From positions 347,803-411,802 of the forward strand of contig JANNUS010000009.1 of assembly GCA_031395485.1 (NCBI GenBank): a DNA stretch of 64,000 bases. Direction: 5' to 3'. Source of the stretch: UBA2336 sp031395485 (GTDB taxonomy: Bacteria; Bacteroidota; Bacteroidia; Cytophagales; Cyclobacteriaceae). A model generated the notes under the pieces. It had not been told where the DNA came from and ran no database searches. It was given only the letters and a program-made list of their open reading frames with translations. A program made the position numbers and the translations under genes. Position 1 is the stretch's first letter. Each line of letters opens with the position of its first letter. Positions 16,905 to 25,492 of this stretch are shown piece after piece.

Positions 16905-18812
16905 TTATTTTTTACGAAGCAGTACGACAGAGCCTGACCGTTTAAATGTTCGACCGGTTAGGTCGGTAATGTTTGCTACAAAAGCGTATGTGCCTTCCGG
17001 CTGTTCCTTCCCTTTATAGTTTCCGTCCCATCCAAGATCAAGATTGTTCGTAGTAAACAGTAGCTCCCCCCAACGGTTGAAGATGTTCATTTCAAATTTA
17101 GAAACGTATTGCCCAAATACCCGGAAGATTTCATTTTTAATGTCACCTTGCTTGTCTGGCGTAAACGCGGTAGGGTAATGAAGTTTGGGTTCTTTGATAA
17201 CCGTTATTTCGTTCGAGACCGATTGCCCAAGGCCTGGGTCGATAGCATCTGCCTTAACAACATATACATAAAGTTGGTTAGCGGGGTCGGCTACATTGTC
17301 ATCAAGTGTAGTAGATGTTGACGGTAAAGGAAATTGTTGAAGTAGCACACCGTTACCATCATACTTTTCAACAGTATATCCACTTACTCCATTGACCCAG
17401 CCCGCATAAGCACTCCAATTTAGTGTGATTGAATTGTCATCGGCTATACTTCCGGTAAGGCGTATGGGGCAAATATCAATACCTGTGTCACTTATGTTAT
17501 CGCATACATCAATATAACTTATGCGATAACATACATCAGCCCCAGTTGAGTAGCCCATATCGGTAATCTGTGTCGGTGCTGTTTTAGAGAGCAGGTTAAA
17601 ACTTCCTGTACCGGATTTTCGAAATACGCTATACTCAACCGATTGAAAAGCCGGATCCTGCTGCCATGTAAGGTCAACACTTCCATTGTTTACGACAGCC
17701 GTAATATTTTCGATTTTGGTTGGGATATCGGATGAGAAGGCTTCGCCACATTTTTCAAGCGATATGCTTTGGCTTCCATTGACGTAGTTTGTTGAAAGTT
17801 GGTAGCAGTAGGATGTTTTACACACTGCCGTGTTATCAGAGAATAAAAGTGCGCCCGTTGTACCTATTGATCCGCCATCGCGGCTAATGTCAAAATTACT
17901 AACGCCCGCTGCAGACGATGCCCAAGAAAGATTATTCGAGTTACTTTGAAGTGATAAATCGAAGTTGGCGCTGCAAATAACATTGGAGTATGTTGTGGTG
18001 TTGTTGCAGGGATCAAAAGCGCCTAGCCTGAAGCAATAGTAATTATCATCGGAGCGAAGGTTTGTAATCGTGGAGGTGTTAACATCATGAATAGTTTGCA
18101 CTAACTGAAAGCTAGCCGCTGATGTAGTATTTGCGGCAATCTCTACTTTGTAAAGAACATTGGTTGCATTTGCAAAGCTGAGATCTGTTTGGCTTGTACT
18201 GGCAACGGTTAGTAAATCAACAAAAGGAGTTGCCAAAACTGGTAGTGCATCAACAGGTTTTGGAGTGGGTGTGCAATTATCGGCAGCACTTAGATTTTTT
18301 CCCCGAACGGAAATTATCCACGGGCCAGCGAAGGCATATGTATAATTATCGGTGGCAAGAATTCCTACAGGCACTGCAACATCTGGCGAGCCATCTCCAT
18401 AATAGATAAAGTATGAATCGTAATTTGTATCTGTCACCTTTACTTGTACTTCCTGACCACCACACGTAAAAACATCAAACGCAGGGAGCGTATTGGGTGT
18501 AACAGTAATGTCGATGTTATTAGACCCAATGGTTTGATAGAGTACGTTTAGCGTATAGGTACCCGGCTGCGTGTACGTATGCGTAAAGGAATTTGTCTGT
18601 GGTGCAGACCCGTCTCCCCAATTCATAACACAGGGCTTAAGGGCAGTACATTCACCCACCGTAATTAAGTTAGCATTTGTAATAGTTGTAGTAAATGAAG
18701 CGCATCCTTTTTTTTCATCGATACGAAAGCGTCCATCCGGGCTGCTGTCATACTGGGCGACAACAAGAGTCGGAATAAAAAATAGTACTAAAAAGAAATA
18801 CCGAAATCTCAT
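16905..18812 (-). CDS. Secreted gliding-motility-associated protein (PKD/FN3, T9SS-type C-terminal module)
   Basis: The 635-residue protein has a signal peptide (RYFFLVLFFIPTLVVAQ), a PKD-like domain near 40-110 (VMNWGDGSAPQTNSFTHTYTQPGTY), a second GDGS site, then fibronectin-type repeats. The last 85 residues are the gliding-motility-associated C-terminal (TIGR04131/CHU_C-like) module: LHYPTAFTPDKQGDIKNE, FEMNIFNRWGELLFTT, GWDGNYKGKEQPEGTYAF. This module directs export by the type IX system and is linked to surface adhesion. The ATG overlaps the hutH stop by the ATGA arrangement, so translation may be coupled, although the two functions look unrelated. Confidence 0.9.
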   Translation of the reverse strand: MRFRYFFLVLFFIPTLVVAQYDSSPDGRFRIDEKKGCASFTTTITNANLITVGECTALKPCVMNWGDGSAPQTNSFTHTYTQPGTYTLNVLYQTIGSNNIDITVTPNTLPAFDVFTCGGQEVQVKVTDTNYDSYFIYYGDGSPDVAVPVGILATDNYTYAFAGPWIISVRGKNLSAADNCTPTPKPVDALPVLATPFVDLLTVASTSQTDLSFANATNVLYKVEIAANTTSAASFQLVQTIHDVNTSTITNLRSDDNYYCFRLGAFDPCNNTTTYSNVICSANFDLSLQSNSNNLSWASSAAGVSNFDISRDGGSIGTTGALLFSDNTAVCKTSYCYQLSTNYVNGSQSISLEKCGEAFSSDIPTKIENITAVVNNGSVDLTWQQDPAFQSVEYSVFRKSGTGSFNLLSKTAPTQITDMGYSTGADVCYRISYIDVCDNISDTGIDICPIRLTGSIADDNSITLNWSAYAGWVNGVSGYTVEKYDGNGVLLQQFPLPSTSTTLDDNVADPANQLYVYVVKADAIDPGLGQSVSNEITVIKEPKLHYPTAFTPDKQGDIKNEIFRVFGQYVSKFEMNIFNRWGELLFTTNNLDLGWDGNYKGKEQPEGTYAFVANITDLTGRTFKRSGSVVLLRKK

Positions 18813-20302
18813 TCTACTGTAAATTCCCTTAAAAATTTTTCTGCCTTCTTTATATCTGTGTGCAACACGCGATCTTCTTCTATAAACGGAACAACGTGCC
18901 TGAAAGTATTTACCATTTTTTCCAAGTACGGAGAGGTTTTAGAAGGCCTGCGGAACGAAAGAGCCTGTGCTGCGGTGATTAACTCAATGGCAAGAATAGA
19001 ATAAACATTGTTTACGATGCGATTTGCTTTTGTAGCGGCATTCGCACCCATACTTACATGGTCTTCCTGACCATTTGAGGAAACAATTGAATCAACAGAG
19101 GCAGGTGTACAAAGTTGCTTGTTCTGGCTTACGAGCGATGCTGCGGTATATTGAGGAATCATCATACCGGAGTTTATACCTGGATTGGCCACTAAGTAAT
19201 TCGGTAAGTCGCGCGTGCCTGATATAAGTTGATACGTTCTTCTTTCGGATATATTTCCAATCTCGGATAGGGCAATGGCAAGGAAATCTAACGCCAAGGC
19301 TAATGGCTGACCGTGAAAATTTCCACCTGAAATAATCATATCATCGTCTGGGAATACATTTGGATTGTCGGTTACACTATTAACCTCTGTAAGCATGATG
19401 GATGTAACATAATCAATGGCATCTAAACTTGCACCGTGGACTTGCGGGATACAACGGAAGGAGTAGGGGTCTTGTACATGTTTTTTAGATTGTTTGATCA
19501 GCTCACTTCCTTCTATGATTCTTTTTATTTCTGCGGCAACTTTTACTTGTCCTTTCTGTGGTCGGATTGCATGAACGTTTTGATGGAAGGGCTCGATTCT
19601 TCCATCAAAGGCATCGAGTGACAGAGCACCTATGCGATTTGCTAGTTTTAAAATACGATGTGCATGAAGCGTACACCATGTACCATACGCACTCATAAAC
19701 TGCGTGCCGTTGAGTAAAGCAAGACCTTCTTTGGCTTTTAGATGGATTGTATCCCATTCAAAATTTTTATTCAAATCGGCTCCACTCATTTTTTTGTTCG
19801 CAACGCGCACCTCCCCAAATCCAATTAATGGAAGTGAAAGATGCGCTAATGGAGCTAAGTCACCGGAAGCACCCAGCGAACCCATTTCATAAATCGTGGG
19901 AAAAATATCGTAGTTAAAATAGTCTGCCAGGCGTTCTACTGTTTGAACTTGAACTCCGGAGTAACCGTACGCCAGCGATTGCACTTTTAAAAAGAGCATG
20001 AGCTTTACAATTTCGTCAGGTACTTCAGAACCTGTTCCGCAGGCATGCGACTTTACTAGATTATCCTGAAGTTTTTCAAGTTGGTCGTGCGAAATGTTTT
20101 TATCATACAGGGAACCAAAGCCTGTATTAATTCCATAGATTGGTTGTGTTGTATTTTTTAATTTATCATCGAGGTATTGACGGCATTTTTGAATTTTCTC
20201 TTTTGCTTCGCCCGAGAGTTCAATTTTGATATCACCAGTGAGGATGTTGTTAAGCACCTCCAGCGTTATGGTTTTGTCTGAGATTGAATGAATTGTTGGC
20301 AT
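18809..20302 (-). CDS. hutH: Histidine ammonia-lyase
   Basis: The enzyme removes ammonia from histidine to form urocanate. With start ATG 20302 it has 497 residues, the usual length; a longer reading to 20368 would begin inside a palindromic repeat and is rejected. The MIO-forming triad is visible in GSLGASGDLAPLAHL. LVKSHACGTG has the Ser-His pair expected of histidine lyases rather than the His-Leu or Phe-Leu of tyrosine/phenylalanine lyases. FHGQPLALALD and STVDNPN-like SVTDNPNVFPDD are also present. No hutU, hutI or hutG is in the window. Upstream, hisS lies on the same strand across a repeat. Confidence 0.95.
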   Translation of the reverse strand: MPTIHSISDKTITLEVLNNILTGDIKIELSGEAKEKIQKCRQYLDDKLKNTTQPIYGINTGFGSLYDKNISHDQLEKLQDNLVKSHACGTGSEVPDEIVKLMLFLKVQSLAYGYSGVQVQTVERLADYFNYDIFPTIYEMGSLGASGDLAPLAHLSLPLIGFGEVRVANKKMSGADLNKNFEWDTIHLKAKEGLALLNGTQFMSAYGTWCTLHAHRILKLANRIGALSLDAFDGRIEPFHQNVHAIRPQKGQVKVAAEIKRIIEGSELIKQSKKHVQDPYSFRCIPQVHGASLDAIDYVTSIMLTEVNSVTDNPNVFPDDDMIISGGNFHGQPLALALDFLAIALSEIGNISERRTYQLISGTRDLPNYLVANPGINSGMMIPQYTAASLVSQNKQLCTPASVDSIVSSNGQEDHVSMGANAATKANRIVNNVYSILAIELITAAQALSFRRPSKTSPYLEKMVNTFRHVVPFIEEDRVLHTDIKKAEKFLREFTVE

Positions 20303-20318
20303 AGAATAATTTAATTGA

Positions 20319-20414
20319 ACGTCATTTCGAGGAAGGTATCCCGATAGCAATCGGGGAGAAATCCCCATAAAGGTAACGTTACAAGGGGATGTCTCACTCC
20401 GTTCGACATGACGT
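20319..20414. repeat. Family B inverted-repeat element, copy 2
   Basis: Ends ACGTCATTTCGA and TCGACATGACGT pair; inner GAGAAATCCCC and GGGGATGTCTC pair too. It is 96 bases, the same length as the 13121 copy, and lies between hisS and hutH, ending 7 bases from the hisS stop. Confidence 0.85.
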
Positions 20415-20420
20415 GTATAC

Positions 20421-21794
20421 TTAAGTTTTCAGTTTCTGAATAATTTGTTCAACGGTCAATTTCTCCTGTTCACCGCTTTCCATATTTTTAAAAGACAACG
20501 CTCCGCTTTTCATTTCATCGGAGCCAATAACGATCGTGAACGGAATCAGTTTTTTATTGGCGAAGTCTAGCTGTTTCTTCAGCTTAGTTTGATCGGGGTA
20601 AATCTCGGATGCAATTCCTGCTTTTCGGAAAGCGGCTAACGCTTTCAATCCGAACTTCATGGTCTCGTTATCGAAATGACAAATTAGAATTTTGGAAGAG
20701 AGTTGCGCTTCTTTCGGAAAGAGGTTGAGCTCTTCCAGCGCATCGTACAAACGGTCTACGCCAAACGAAAAACCTACACCCGATAAATTTTCTTTATCAC
20801 CAAACGAGGCTGTTAAATTATCATAACGACCCCCACCACTCACGCTGCCAATACCTACGTTGTTAATTTTTACTTCAAAAATGCAGCCTGTATAATAACT
20901 CAAGCCTCGTGCTAATGAATTATCAAATACAATATGTTCTTCAACTTTATCTCCAAAGGATTCCAATAGATCTAAAATTTCGCCAATTTCAGCTACTCCT
21001 TTTGCTACTTTTTCAGAATGATATCCGAAGAAATTCAAATCATCCCTAATCTTTCGAATAGGTCTGCCGGGGTTTATGATTTCGTAAATGCTTTCAATAG
21101 TGCCATCTCTGAAACCCTTTGACAATAACTCTTCTTTTACTTTTTCTTTACCAATCTTCTCTAACTTATCAAGAGCTACAAAAAAATCAGCGGCTTTTTC
21201 GCCAATACCAAGATGTTCTACAATACCGGCCAGAATTGATCTATGATTAATTTTAATTGCATAATCTCTGACCCCCAGGTTGCTCATCACCTCTTTGATC
21301 ATCAGGATGATTTCGGCTTCGCAAATCAACGAGTTTGTACCTACCACATCAGCATCGCACTGATAAAATTCGCGGTATCGTCCTTTCTGCGGACGATCTG
21401 CTCTCCATACCGGTTGTACTTGATAACGTTTAAAAGGGAATGCGATCTCATTACGATTCATTACAACATAGCGCGCAAAAGGAACGGTGAGATCGTAACG
21501 GAGACCTTTTTCAGAAACATAAGGAGTAATGAGTCTTGAGTCTTGAGTCTTGAGTTTGTCGGGTTCTACATTTTTGAGATAGTCACCTGAATTAAGAATT
21601 TTAAAAAGCAACTGATCACCCTCATCCCCATACTTCCCCGTCAAGGTTGAGAGGTTCTCCATAGCTGGAGTCTCTAACGGTTGGAACCCAAACTTTTGAA
21701 ATACCTTCTTAATAGCCTCTAATATGAATTGCCGTTTCGCCATAACGGCTGGCCCGAAATCGCGTGTTCCTTTCGGTAAAGTAGGTTTTTCCAT
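20421..21794 (-). CDS. hisS: Histidyl-tRNA synthetase
   Basis: This class II synthetase charges tRNA-His. Its 457 residues include the N-terminal PKGTRDFGPAVM, motif 2 (YQVQPVWRADRPQKGRYREFYQCDADVVG), the HisA box LSYYTGCIFEV and SVSGGGRYDNLT (motif 3 region), then an anticodon-binding domain (LICHFDN...). Oddity: codons for about residues 80-88 (KTQDSRL) are three and a half copies of a 7-base unit (21531-21555) that matches an intergenic repeat word in this window. The frame is kept because three units equal seven codons. Expansion or loss of one unit would break the frame. The insertion sits before SEKGLRYDLTVPFARYV, in a loop. Confidence 0.95.
   Translation of the reverse strand: MEKPTLPKGTRDFGPAVMAKRQFILEAIKKVFQKFGFQPLETPAMENLSTLTGKYGDEGDQLLFKILNSGDYLKNVEPDKLKTQDSRLITPYVSEKGLRYDLTVPFARYVVMNRNEIAFPFKRYQVQPVWRADRPQKGRYREFYQCDADVVGTNSLICEAEIILMIKEVMSNLGVRDYAIKINHRSILAGIVEHLGIGEKAADFFVALDKLEKIGKEKVKEELLSKGFRDGTIESIYEIINPGRPIRKIRDDLNFFGYHSEKVAKGVAEIGEILDLLESFGDKVEEHIVFDNSLARGLSYYTGCIFEVKINNVGIGSVSGGGRYDNLTASFGDKENLSGVGFSFGVDRLYDALEELNLFPKEAQLSSKILICHFDNETMKFGLKALAAFRKAGIASEIYPDQTKLKKQLDFANKKLIPFTIVIGSDEMKSGALSFKNMESGEQEKLTVEQIIQKLKT
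21531..21555. repeat. 7-base tandem repeat inside hisS
   Basis: GAGTCTT is repeated three times plus GAGT, giving three overlapping copies of AGTCTTGAGT. The same 10-mer, direct or inverted, flanks the four-helix-bundle gene at 25100-25109 and 25493-25502. Confidence 0.9.
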
Positions 21795-21975
21795 AGTCGC
21801 ACAATATTAATCAGGATTTCGATCAGGATACCCTGGATTTATGGATTTTCAGGATTGATTATAAGATTTTAGGGATTAAGTGATTCCAATCATCTGCTAA
21901 TCCGATAAATCCTAATCCAGATCTTGTTATTTTCAGAGATTCTAAGCATTTTTGCGCCCTCAAAATAATACTGTC
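21795..21975. other. Intergenic region with degenerate CAGGATT words
   Basis: This short divergent gap repeats words such as CAGGATT, GGATTTATGGATT and AATCCTAATCC, direct and inverted. Similar words (TCCTGATTCAGG) lie at 3411-3455. They look like degraded intergenic repeats; the promoters of hisS and the small basic protein must also be here. Confidence 0.5.
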
Positions 21976-22134
21976 ATGGCTGTTACACGTTTAAAAAGAA
22001 AGAATCGCAAGGATAAATCAAAGTCGGCTGTTAGACGCCAGTCTCTGAAAATCCTAAATTTTCAACCGGTTATTAAGTCGGTAGATATCGAAAAGATCAA
22101 GGAGGAATTCAAAGCAAAGGCTAAGAAGGCTTAA
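21976..22134 (+). CDS. Small highly basic conserved protein
   Basis: The 52-residue protein from ATG 21976 (a TTG 24 bases earlier is less likely) is rich in Lys and Arg: VTRLKRKNRKDKSKSAVRRQ, then KSVDIEKIKEEFKAKAKKA. Short basic proteins of this form recur in Bacteroidota next to housekeeping genes (from memory), and the composition fits binding to RNA, ribosome or DNA. No named family can be given. A strong terminator follows 21 bases later, so it is expressed as its own unit or the last of one, which supports it being a real gene. Confidence 0.7.
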   Translation: MAVTRLKRKNRKDKSKSAVRRQSLKILNFQPVIKSVDIEKIKEEFKAKAKKA

Positions 22135-22155
22135 TTGCTTTTACTCATATTTAAA

Positions 22156-22190
22156 GCCCGTCCCGATAGCATCCGGACGGGTTTTTTATT
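22156..22190 (+). terminator. Terminator after the small basic protein
   Basis: The stem CCCGTCC...GGACGGG is followed by a run of six T. Confidence 0.92.
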
Positions 22191-22214
22191 TATTTCAGGC
22201 CAAGAAAAAACACT

Positions 22215-22991
22215 ATGACAAAACTCAATATCGTGTGTTGGAATGTAGCCGGTGTGCGTGCTATTGTTAAGAAGGACTTTTTAAAGGACTTGAAAACCCT
22301 AAATCCAGATATTCTTTGCTTGCAGGAAATCAAGGCATCCGTAGAAGAAGCTAAATCAGTTTTTGAATTGATGCCAGAATACATTTGTTATGTGAATGCA
22401 TCCAAGGCAAGAAAGGGATATTCAGGGACAGCTATTCTTTCCAAGGAAGAACCCTTAAATGTTACGTACGATATTGGCATTGAAGAGCACGATCAGGAGG
22501 GGAGGGTAGTAACAGCCGAGTATCCCGCATTTTTCTTAGTAACGGTATATACACCCAATGCTGGAGAAGGATTGAAACGGTTAGATTACCGAGAAACATG
22601 GGACACTGCCTTTCGCGAATATGTGGTTACACTTCAGCGCAGGAAACCGGTTATTGTATGCGGTGACCTTAATGTAGCCCATCAGGCCATTGATCTTGCT
22701 CGGCCAAATGACAATTACAATAAATCGGCAGGGTATACACAACGGGAGATTAACGGCTTTCACCGATTAGTGGATGATGGATTCACCGATACCTTCCGTC
22801 ATCTCCATCCGGATGAAGTAAAGTATTCTTATTGGAATAATATGTTTAATTCCCGCGCCCGCAATGTGGGGTGGAGGATTGATTATTTTATGGTAGGTAA
22901 GTCGTTACTATCGAAAGTAATGAGTGCCTCTATTTATAATGAGTATTTAGGATCGGACCATTGTCCGGTTGGGTTAAATATTGAGATTTAA
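22215..22991 (+). CDS. xth: Exodeoxyribonuclease III / AP endonuclease
   Basis: This Mg-dependent nuclease of the EEP superfamily cuts DNA at abasic sites and trims 3' ends in base excision repair. The 258 residues show the standard motifs: NIVCWNVAGVRA (active-site Asn), DILCLQEIKA (metal-binding Glu), YSGTAILSKEEP, TVYTPNAGEG (Tyr), VIVCGDLNVAHQAIDLARP (Asp/Asn pair), WRIDYFMV and SDHCPVGL (catalytic Asp-His). Length and motif spacing are as in ExoA-type enzymes. Its 3' end overlaps the convergent murA stop by four bases, so transcription of the pair collides. Confidence 0.96.
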   Translation: MTKLNIVCWNVAGVRAIVKKDFLKDLKTLNPDILCLQEIKASVEEAKSVFELMPEYICYVNASKARKGYSGTAILSKEEPLNVTYDIGIEEHDQEGRVVTAEYPAFFLVTVYTPNAGEGLKRLDYRETWDTAFREYVVTLQRRKPVIVCGDLNVAHQAIDLARPNDNYNKSAGYTQREINGFHRLVDDGFTDTFRHLHPDEVKYSYWNNMFNSRARNVGWRIDYFMVGKSLLSKVMSASIYNEYLGSDHCPVGLNIEI

Positions 22992-24292
22992 ACGCGTTCA
23001 ATCTCTGCCCCTAACTTTTGCAATCGGCCATCAATGTTTTGATACCCCCGATCAATCTGATCGATGCTGGAGATTTCGCTGGTGCCATTAGCCGAAAGGG
23101 CAGCGATTAACAACGCAACACCTGCGCGAATATCGGGTGACGCCATTTTAATTCCACGCAATGGTTGCTTGCGATCTAAGCCAATAACATTGGCCCGGTG
23201 AGGATCACACAAAATGATTTGTGCTCCCATATCGATAAGCTTATCAACAAAGAATAAACGGCTCTCAAACATCTTTTGGTGAATGAGTACAGAGCCTTTA
23301 GCTTGAGTTGCTACAACTAATACAATGCTAATCAAATCGGGGGTGAAGCCTGGCCAGGGTGCATCAGCCACAGTGAGGATAGAACCGTCAATAAAGGATT
23401 CAATTTCGTAATGCTCTTGCGATGGAATATAAATATCATCACCTCTGAGTTCCAATTTAATACCCAGTCGCTTAAAGGTATCCGGAATCATCCCAAGCAT
23501 ATCGATACGACAATTCTTGATTGTGATCTCTGATTGAGTCATGGCAGCAAGGCCAATGAAGCTTCCTATCTCGATCATGTCTGGAAGTAAGGTATGGTCA
23601 GTGCCACCAAGTTTAGTAACACCTTCAATGGTGAGAAGGTTAGAGCCTATACCGCTGATTTTTGCACCCATGCGGTTAAGCATGTTGCACAGTTGTTGGA
23701 GATAGGGTTCGCAGGCAGCATTATAAATAATAGTTTTCCCTTTCGCCAACACTGCGGCCATAAGAACGTTAGCTGTTCCGGTAACGGAGGCTTCATCTAA
23801 CAGCATATAGGTTCCTTCAAGTTTTGAAGCGTCTATATGGAAGAGATGCGCATCAGCATCGAAATTAAATTTTGCGCCTAGTTTCTGAAATCCAATAAAG
23901 TGGGTATCTAATCTTCTTCTTCCAATTTTATCACCACCAGGCTTCGGTAAACTTGCCTTTCCATAGCGTGCTAAAATAGGGCCGAGCAACATAACGGATC
24001 CACGCAATGCAGCTGCCTTTGAACGGTATTCGTCTGTCTCGAAAAAATTTGTGTTGATTGTGGAAGCAGTAAATCGATAGGAGTCGGTACTTAGTTTTTC
24101 AACCTTGCACCCTAAATCACCAATGAGTTCGATCAACTTATTGACATCCCGGATATCGGGAATATTATGAATGGTTACGGGTTGGTCTGTGAGAAGAACC
24201 GCACTGATGATTTGAAGCGCCTCATTTTTTGCGCCTTGCGGAATTATTTCGCCTTTTAATCTTTTACCGCCTTTAATTCGGAAAATACTCAT
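22988..24292 (-). CDS. murA: UDP-N-acetylglucosamine 1-carboxyvinyltransferase, Asp-type active site
   Basis: MurA transfers enolpyruvate from PEP to UDP-GlcNAc, the first committed step of peptidoglycan synthesis. The 434 residues match family length, with QGAKNEALQIISAVLL (substrate Lys-Asn), AALRGSVMLLGPILARY and DRGYQNIDGRLQKLGAEI. The active-site loop reads KPGGDKIGRRRLDTHFIG: residue 121 (codon 23930-23932) is Asp where most MurA have the Cys that fosfomycin alkylates. Asp at this place is known in mycobacteria and Chlamydia and supports catalysis. Low sensitivity to fosfomycin is therefore expected (inference). It is read leftwards, behind the DUF4290 gene. Confidence 0.95.
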   Translation of the reverse strand: MSIFRIKGGKRLKGEIIPQGAKNEALQIISAVLLTDQPVTIHNIPDIRDVNKLIELIGDLGCKVEKLSTDSYRFTASTINTNFFETDEYRSKAAALRGSVMLLGPILARYGKASLPKPGGDKIGRRRLDTHFIGFQKLGAKFNFDADAHLFHIDASKLEGTYMLLDEASVTGTANVLMAAVLAKGKTIIYNAACEPYLQQLCNMLNRMGAKISGIGSNLLTIEGVTKLGGTDHTLLPDMIEIGSFIGLAAMTQSEITIKNCRIDMLGMIPDTFKRLGIKLELRGDDIYIPSQEHYEIESFIDGSILTVADAPWPGFTPDLISIVLVVATQAKGSVLIHQKMFESRLFFVDKLIDMGAQIILCDPHRANVIGLDRKQPLRGIKMASPDIRAGVALLIAALSANGTSEISSIDQIDRGYQNIDGRLQKLGAEIERV

Positions 24293-24366
24293 CTTATAAT
24301 TTACGATTTACAATGGACAATTTACGATTTATCCATTTAACTAAAAGCAAATCGTAATTCTAAAAT

Positions 24367-25074
24367 CTATCGATCTCTTCTGCGCATTTTGTTTTTATTG
24401 AACGGTCGCTTTGGGCGATGGCCGCCACTGTTGCGATCTCCACGTTCACCTCTTTCACTTCTCTCGTTTCGTTCTCCCTGATGCGGGCTTAGACTCCTCT
24501 TTTCGCCACGGTAAAGTTGCTCAAATAAATTTTCTACCCTCACTTTCTCCAGATCAACGGTTAAGACACCATTCGACAATTGACGTATGTCGTTTACAAT
24601 AACCGAATCGTCTAATGTTTCTTTGTTCCAGTTTCCGTAAAATGTTTTCATAAGCTTCCCCAGGTAGATGATCGCATCGTTTTGCTCTTCAGGGTTTTCC
24701 AACTTCATCGCCTCTTTAATCAGCCGCTCAATATTTTTTCCGTAATGCTTAAAGCGAATGTTGCTTTGGGGATAAAGCATGCGCTTTGGCTTCTTAAAAA
24801 GAATGTCGCGCTGCGGCACAGGGAAGGGGCTGTTGAGATCAAGATTGAAATCCGCAATGATGTATAGGTCATCCCACATACGCTGTGGGTTTTCAGGCGT
24901 TGCTTCTTTTACGCTGGGCGTGAGTTGTTTCATTAACTCAATTAGCGTAAACGCTAATTCCGTACGCTTTTCCTTGTCAGATACGCTGCGGATGTATTCC
25001 ACTAATTTCTGAACATTACGACCGTATTCCTTTAAGATAATGTGCGGTCTTTGCGTGTTATATTCTGCTATCAT
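24367..25074 (-). CDS. DUF4290 family protein
   Basis: The 235-residue protein begins IAEYNTQRPHIILKEYGRNVQKLVEYI, the usual start of the Bacteroidota DUF4290 family, with two related helical halves (NVQKLVEYIRSVSDKEKR and NIERLIKEAMKLENPEEQN). The last 45 residues are a disordered, basic Arg/Gly-rich tail (NERSERGERGDRNSGG then KRPFNKNKMRRRDR), as in RNA-binding proteins. Function is unknown; the tail suggests contact with nucleic acid. It lies just upstream of murA on the same strand, a pairing I recall from related genomes, so co-transcription is likely. Confidence 0.85.
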   Translation of the reverse strand: MIAEYNTQRPHIILKEYGRNVQKLVEYIRSVSDKEKRTELAFTLIELMKQLTPSVKEATPENPQRMWDDLYIIADFNLDLNSPFPVPQRDILFKKPKRMLYPQSNIRFKHYGKNIERLIKEAMKLENPEEQNDAIIYLGKLMKTFYGNWNKETLDDSVIVNDIRQLSNGVLTVDLEKVRVENLFEQLYRGEKRSLSPHQGERNERSERGERGDRNSGGHRPKRPFNKNKMRRRDR

Positions 25075-25097
25075 AATTAGTCTTTAGTTAGTAGTAT

Positions 25098-25454
25098 TTA
25101 GTCTTGAGTTAATGAGCGTTTTAATGACCAACTCATTTTTTGAACTTCTTCGATTTCTTGTTGAATCGTCATCAGCACAGATTCATCAATAAGGTTTGTT
25201 CTTTGTGCTATGATCATTTGTGTTTCCAGTTCACATGTTGATCCATTTGAAATTCCTAAAAAATTATTAAACTCTTTTTTTGAATTTCTGCCTGCTCCTT
25301 CAGCAATGTTTGATGCAATAGAAACAGCACTTCTTCTCATTTGAGCGATCAAACCGTAAACTTCTTCTTTTGGGAACCCTTTAGTGATTTCGTATATCCT
25401 TACAGCTAAGTCAACAGACTTTTGCCATATTTTTAATTCTTTATAATTATTCAT
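25098..25454 (-). CDS. Four-helix bundle protein (S23/IVS type) between inverted repeats
   Basis: From ATG 25454 the product has 118 residues: YKELKIWQKSVDLAVRIYEI, FPKEEVYGLIAQMRRSAVSIASNIAEGAGRN and EFNNFLGISNGSTCELETQ. These are hallmarks of the four-helix-bundle family first seen in 23S rRNA intervening sequences and later widely in Bacteroidota. The first 36 residues of a longer reading derive from non-coding DNA. The last codons (LTQD, stop) lie in the word AGTCTTGAGT (25100-25109), and the inverted word lies upstream (25493-25502). It separates the helicase and DUF4290 genes and looks inserted. Molecular role is unknown. Confidence 0.88.
   Translation of the reverse strand: MNNYKELKIWQKSVDLAVRIYEITKGFPKEEVYGLIAQMRRSAVSIASNIAEGAGRNSKKEFNNFLGISNGSTCELETQMIIAQRTNLIDESVLMTIQQEIEEVQKMSWSLKRSLTQD
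25100..25109. repeat. Inverted repeat word, right of the four-helix-bundle gene
   Basis: AGTCTTGAGT here is the reverse complement of ACTCAAGACT at 25493-25502. The pair brackets the four-helix-bundle gene, and the word contains part of its stop. Confidence 0.75.
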
Positions 25455-25492
25455 ATTGGTTGTCCAATCGCACTCAGGACTATAAACTCTGG

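Noticed and set aside
18809..20302. Tyrosine or phenylalanine ammonia-lyase
   Set aside because: The selectivity site reads Ser-His, as in histidine lyases.
20303..20368. Extended N-terminus of hutH
   Set aside because: The extra codons lie in a palindromic repeat; the conserved protein starts at ATG 20302.
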